Below are positions 61,676-64,000 of a stretch of DNA of 64,000 nucleotides, in pieces. Position 1 is the first letter of the stretch, and the number at the start of each line of letters is the position of its first letter. This stretch comes from Acetobacteroides hydrogenigenes (GTDB lineage: Bacteria > Bacteroidota > Bacteroidia > Bacteroidales > ZOR0009), in assembly GCF_004340205.1 (NCBI RefSeq), contig NZ_SLWB01000009.1, positions 62,001 through 126,000 on the forward strand, given 5' to 3'. The notes below the pieces were generated by a model. That model was not told the DNA's origin. It made no database searches and saw only the letters and a program-made list of their open reading frames with translations. A program made the position numbers and the translations under genes.

Positions 61676-64000
61676 ATGAAAAAGAACATTTTCTTGCTTC
61701 TGATGGTAGCGCTGCTAAGCCTACCAGCGCTGGCACAGCAAATGCCACCGCTACCTACCGACCCCAAGGTACGCGTAGGGAAGCTAGATAACGGCCTAAC
61801 CTACTACATCCGCCACAACGCAGAGCCAAAGGGACAGGCAGACTTCTACATTGCCCAAAAGGTGGGCTCCATACTCGAAGAGGAGAACCAACGCGGGTTG
61901 GCGCACTTCCTAGAGCACATGGCCTTTAACGGCTCAAAGAATTTCCCAGGGAAAAAGATGATTAACTACCTGGAAACAATCGGCGTTAAGTTCGGCGCAA
62001 ACTTAAATGCAGGTACCGGATTCGACCAAACCGTTTACAATATTGCCAATGCACCTGTAACACGCGAAGGCGTTGTTGACAGCTGCCTACTTATCCTTCA
62101 CGATTGGTCGAGCTTCATTTCGCTAGAGGATAAGGAAATCGACAACGAGCGTGGCGTTATCCACGAGGAGTGGAGAACCCGCACCAACGCTCAAATGCGC
62201 ATTTTCGACCAGATGCTTCCTACCCTATTCGAAGGAAGCCAGTATGCCAATAGAATGCCAATTGGCACCATGGAGGTTATTGACAACTTTAAGTATCAGG
62301 AGCTAAAGGACTACTACCACAAGTGGTACCGTCCCGACCTTCAAGGCCTTGTTATTGTTGGTGACATCGACGTAGATAAGGTAGAGGCTAAGATTAAGGC
62401 TATGTTTGCCGATATCGCAAAGCCGGTAAACCCTGCCGAGCGCACCCAATTCTTGGTTAAGGATAACGACTCTCCTATTGTGAGCATTGCAACCGACCCA
62501 GAAGCTACCAATACCCAGATCATGCTCTTCTTTAAGCGCGACCAAATGCCTAAGGAGCTTCGCCCAACGGCAGCAAATCTGGTTAACTACTACCTATGCC
62601 AAGTATCACAAAAGATGCTGAACGACCGCTTTGGGGAGATTGCCCAAAAGCCAAATTCTCCATTTGTTTATGCACAGGGAGATAACGGAAATTTCTTTAT
62701 TGCAAATACAAAAGATGCGTTCACCATCTACGGAGCTAGCTCGGAGGGCAAAGCAATGAATGCGCTAACGGCAATAGCTACCGAATCGGAACGCGTACGC
62801 AAATTTGGCTTCACCGCAAGCGAGTACGAAAGAGCAAAGAGCGATTTCCTTCGCCAAGTAGAGAACCAGTTTAAGGATCGCGAAAAGCAAAAGAATGGCT
62901 ACTACGTAAACCAGTACTTGGAGAACTTCCTTAACGATACCCCAATTGCCGGAATCGAAACCGAATACCAAATATTCCAACAAGTAGCAAAAATGCTTCC
63001 TGTAGAGCAGGTTAACAAGTTTGCTGCCGAGATGATTGGAGAAAAGAACGTTGCAATTGCAATTAGCGGTCCTAAAAAGGATGGCTTAACCTATCCAACT
63101 ACCGATGAGGTAATCGCAGCATTCAACAAAGCTCGTTCAGAAAACATCACCGCTTACGTAGACAAGGTTTCAAACGAACCGCTTATCAAAGAGCTTCCAA
63201 AAGCCGGAAAGGTAGTTAAGGAAGAGAAGGGCAGCAAGTTTGGCGAAACCATTTGGACCCTTTCGAACGGGGCTAAGGTGTTGGTAAAGAAGACCGACTT
63301 TAAGGAGGATGAGATTATCTTCACCGCAACCTCTAAGGGAGGATCATCGCTGGTTGACGACAATGATGCAATCAACATTAAAGCGCTTAACGAGGTTATC
63401 TCGGTAGGTGGCGTTGGTAACTTTAGCGCTACCGATCTTCCAAAAATACTTGCCGGCAAGAAAGCAAGCGTAGAGGCTTCGGTTGGCAACGATAGCGAAA
63501 GCCTAAACGGCCAATGCTCGCCAAAAGATATAGAATCGATGATGCAGCTTACCTACCTAACCGTTGCAGCACCACGCGTAGATAACGAAGCATTCCAATC
63601 GTATATCGAACGTGCAAAGGCAATGCTAGCAAATAGGGAAGCGCACCCAATGACCGCTTTCAGCGACTCGCTAACCTCTGCAATGTACGGAAATCACCCT
63701 CGTGCACAGCGCCTAACCGCTGCCATGATGGACAAGGTTAACTATGCGCGTATCATGGAGATCTACAAGCAACGCTTTGCCAACATGGGCGACTTCACCT
63801 TTACCTTCGTAGGTAATGTAGACATGAACACCCTTAAGCCAATGGTTGAGCAGTACATCGCATCGCTACCGGGCAATCCTAAGAAGGAGAACTTCCGCGA
63901 CGTGAAGATGTATACCCGCAAGGGAGAGTACAAGAACCAATTCGAAAAGGAGATGAAAACTCCTAAAGCTACGGTCTTCACCATGTATACCGGCAAGCTC
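61676..64000 (+). CDS. M16 family zinc peptidase, 3' truncated by window end
   Basis: The visible 775 residues start with a signal peptide (MKKNIFLLLMVALLSLPALA). The inverted zinc motif HFLEH (His77, Glu80, His81) lies in GLAHFLEHMAFNGSKNF, with the downstream Glu in DNERGVIHEEW. A second M16 domain begins near residue 530 (GETIWTLSNGAKVLVKKTDF). The size and two-domain layout resemble PqqL-like or periplasmic M16 proteases of about 930-950 residues, so the last part lies beyond the window. An in-frame ATG three codons upstream is a possible start. It is a separate unit from the XRE gene. Confidence 0.92.
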   Translation, partial: MKKNIFLLLMVALLSLPALAQQMPPLPTDPKVRVGKLDNGLTYYIRHNAEPKGQADFYIAQKVGSILEEENQRGLAHFLEHMAFNGSKNFPGKKMINYLETIGVKFGANLNAGTGFDQTVYNIANAPVTREGVVDSCLLILHDWSSFISLEDKEIDNERGVIHEEWRTRTNAQMRIFDQMLPTLFEGSQYANRMPIGTMEVIDNFKYQELKDYYHKWYRPDLQGLVIVGDIDVDKVEAKIKAMFADIAKPVNPAERTQFLVKDNDSPIVSIATDPEATNTQIMLFFKRDQMPKELRPTAANLVNYYLCQVSQKMLNDRFGEIAQKPNSPFVYAQGDNGNFFIANTKDAFTIYGASSEGKAMNALTAIATESERVRKFGFTASEYERAKSDFLRQVENQFKDREKQKNGYYVNQYLENFLNDTPIAGIETEYQIFQQVAKMLPVEQVNKFAAEMIGEKNVAIAISGPKKDGLTYPTTDEVIAAFNKARSENITAYVDKVSNEPLIKELPKAGKVVKEEKGSKFGETIWTLSNGAKVLVKKTDFKEDEIIFTATSKGGSSLVDDNDAINIKALNEVISVGGVGNFSATDLPKILAGKKASVEASVGNDSESLNGQCSPKDIESMMQLTYLTVAAPRVDNEAFQSYIERAKAMLANREAHPMTAFSDSLTSAMYGNHPRAQRLTAAMMDKVNYARIMEIYKQRFANMGDFTFTFVGNVDMNTLKPMVEQYIASLPGNPKKENFRDVKMYTRKGEYKNQFEKEMKTPKATVFTMYTGKL

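Noticed and set aside
1-64000. tRNA, rRNA or known riboswitch
   Set aside because: Reading the gaps showed no cloverleaf with a TTCGA-type arm and CCA-compatible end, and no riboswitch core that I recognise. A covariance-model search would be decisive.

Overview
The window is 64 kb of chromosome from a member of the Bacteroidota, probably Bacteroidales-like. Evidence is the sigma-ABfr style promoters (TTTG and TAnnTTTG boxes, clearest before the succinate dehydrogenase operon), mostly weak Shine-Dalgarno sites, DUF5686/carboxypeptidase-regulatory-like outer-membrane proteins, a type B succinate dehydrogenase in the order C-A-B, DUF4412, DUF6261 and WG-repeat proteins, and many dispersed hairpin repeats. 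No rRNA or tRNA gene was recognised. Most genes are housekeeping or surface functions in short operons.

Layout. 1-4.6 kb: the 3' end of metH followed by metF, a DsbA/FrnE-like protein, a YqaA/DedA-like membrane protein and a secreted M3 oligopeptidase. 4.7-6.4 kb: a DUF6261 gene, a 42-bp-period palindrome array and strong hairpins. 7.3-10.7 kb: an arsenic resistance operon (arsR, arsM, arsN2-like, arsC, acr3) with two matching operator palindromes. 10.9-17.6 kb: a DUF5686 protein, a VOC protein, a ferredoxin reductase overlapping rlmN, a lipoprotein and a LysE exporter. 18-21 kb: a divergent histidine kinase/response regulator pair. 21-23.3 kb: a convergent 21-bp repeat array and a helical protein gene. 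23.5-26.6 kb: an AT-rich island carrying a GHKL ATPase fused to a PD-(D/E)xK nuclease-like domain, a candidate defence gene, plus a small Cys-rich protein. 26.8-33 kb: WG-repeat and hypothetical proteins separated by repeat-rich gaps and a broken REP transposase. 33-41.8 kb: AraC-GyrI regulator, MFS exporter, acpH, a frameshifted cupin, GH20 hexosaminidase and small proteins. 42-48 kb: a second DUF5686 protein, a remnant of kbl, another helical protein gene with a 21-bp array, and intact kbl. 48-58 kb: CPBP proteases, dusB, a lipoprotein, an alpha/beta hydrolase, the succinate dehydrogenase operon, two more CPBP-type proteins and two micro-proteins. 58.2-60.8 kb: a second copy of the 22.5-kb helical protein with another 21-bp array. 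60.8-64 kb: a DUF2975/XRE pair and a truncated M16 protease.

The most striking pattern is this: four separate loci (about 5, 22, 45 and 59 kb) each pair a gene for a soluble, probably all-alpha protein of about 240 residues with an adjacent array of short degenerate repeats whose period is 21 bp (42 bp, i.e. 2 x 21, in the first). Each array has its own sequence, and the proteins fall into three unrelated-looking groups. Two of the loci are a duplicated cassette sharing the protein and its terminator. I know of no described function for this pairing, and it is the best candidate here for an undescribed system.
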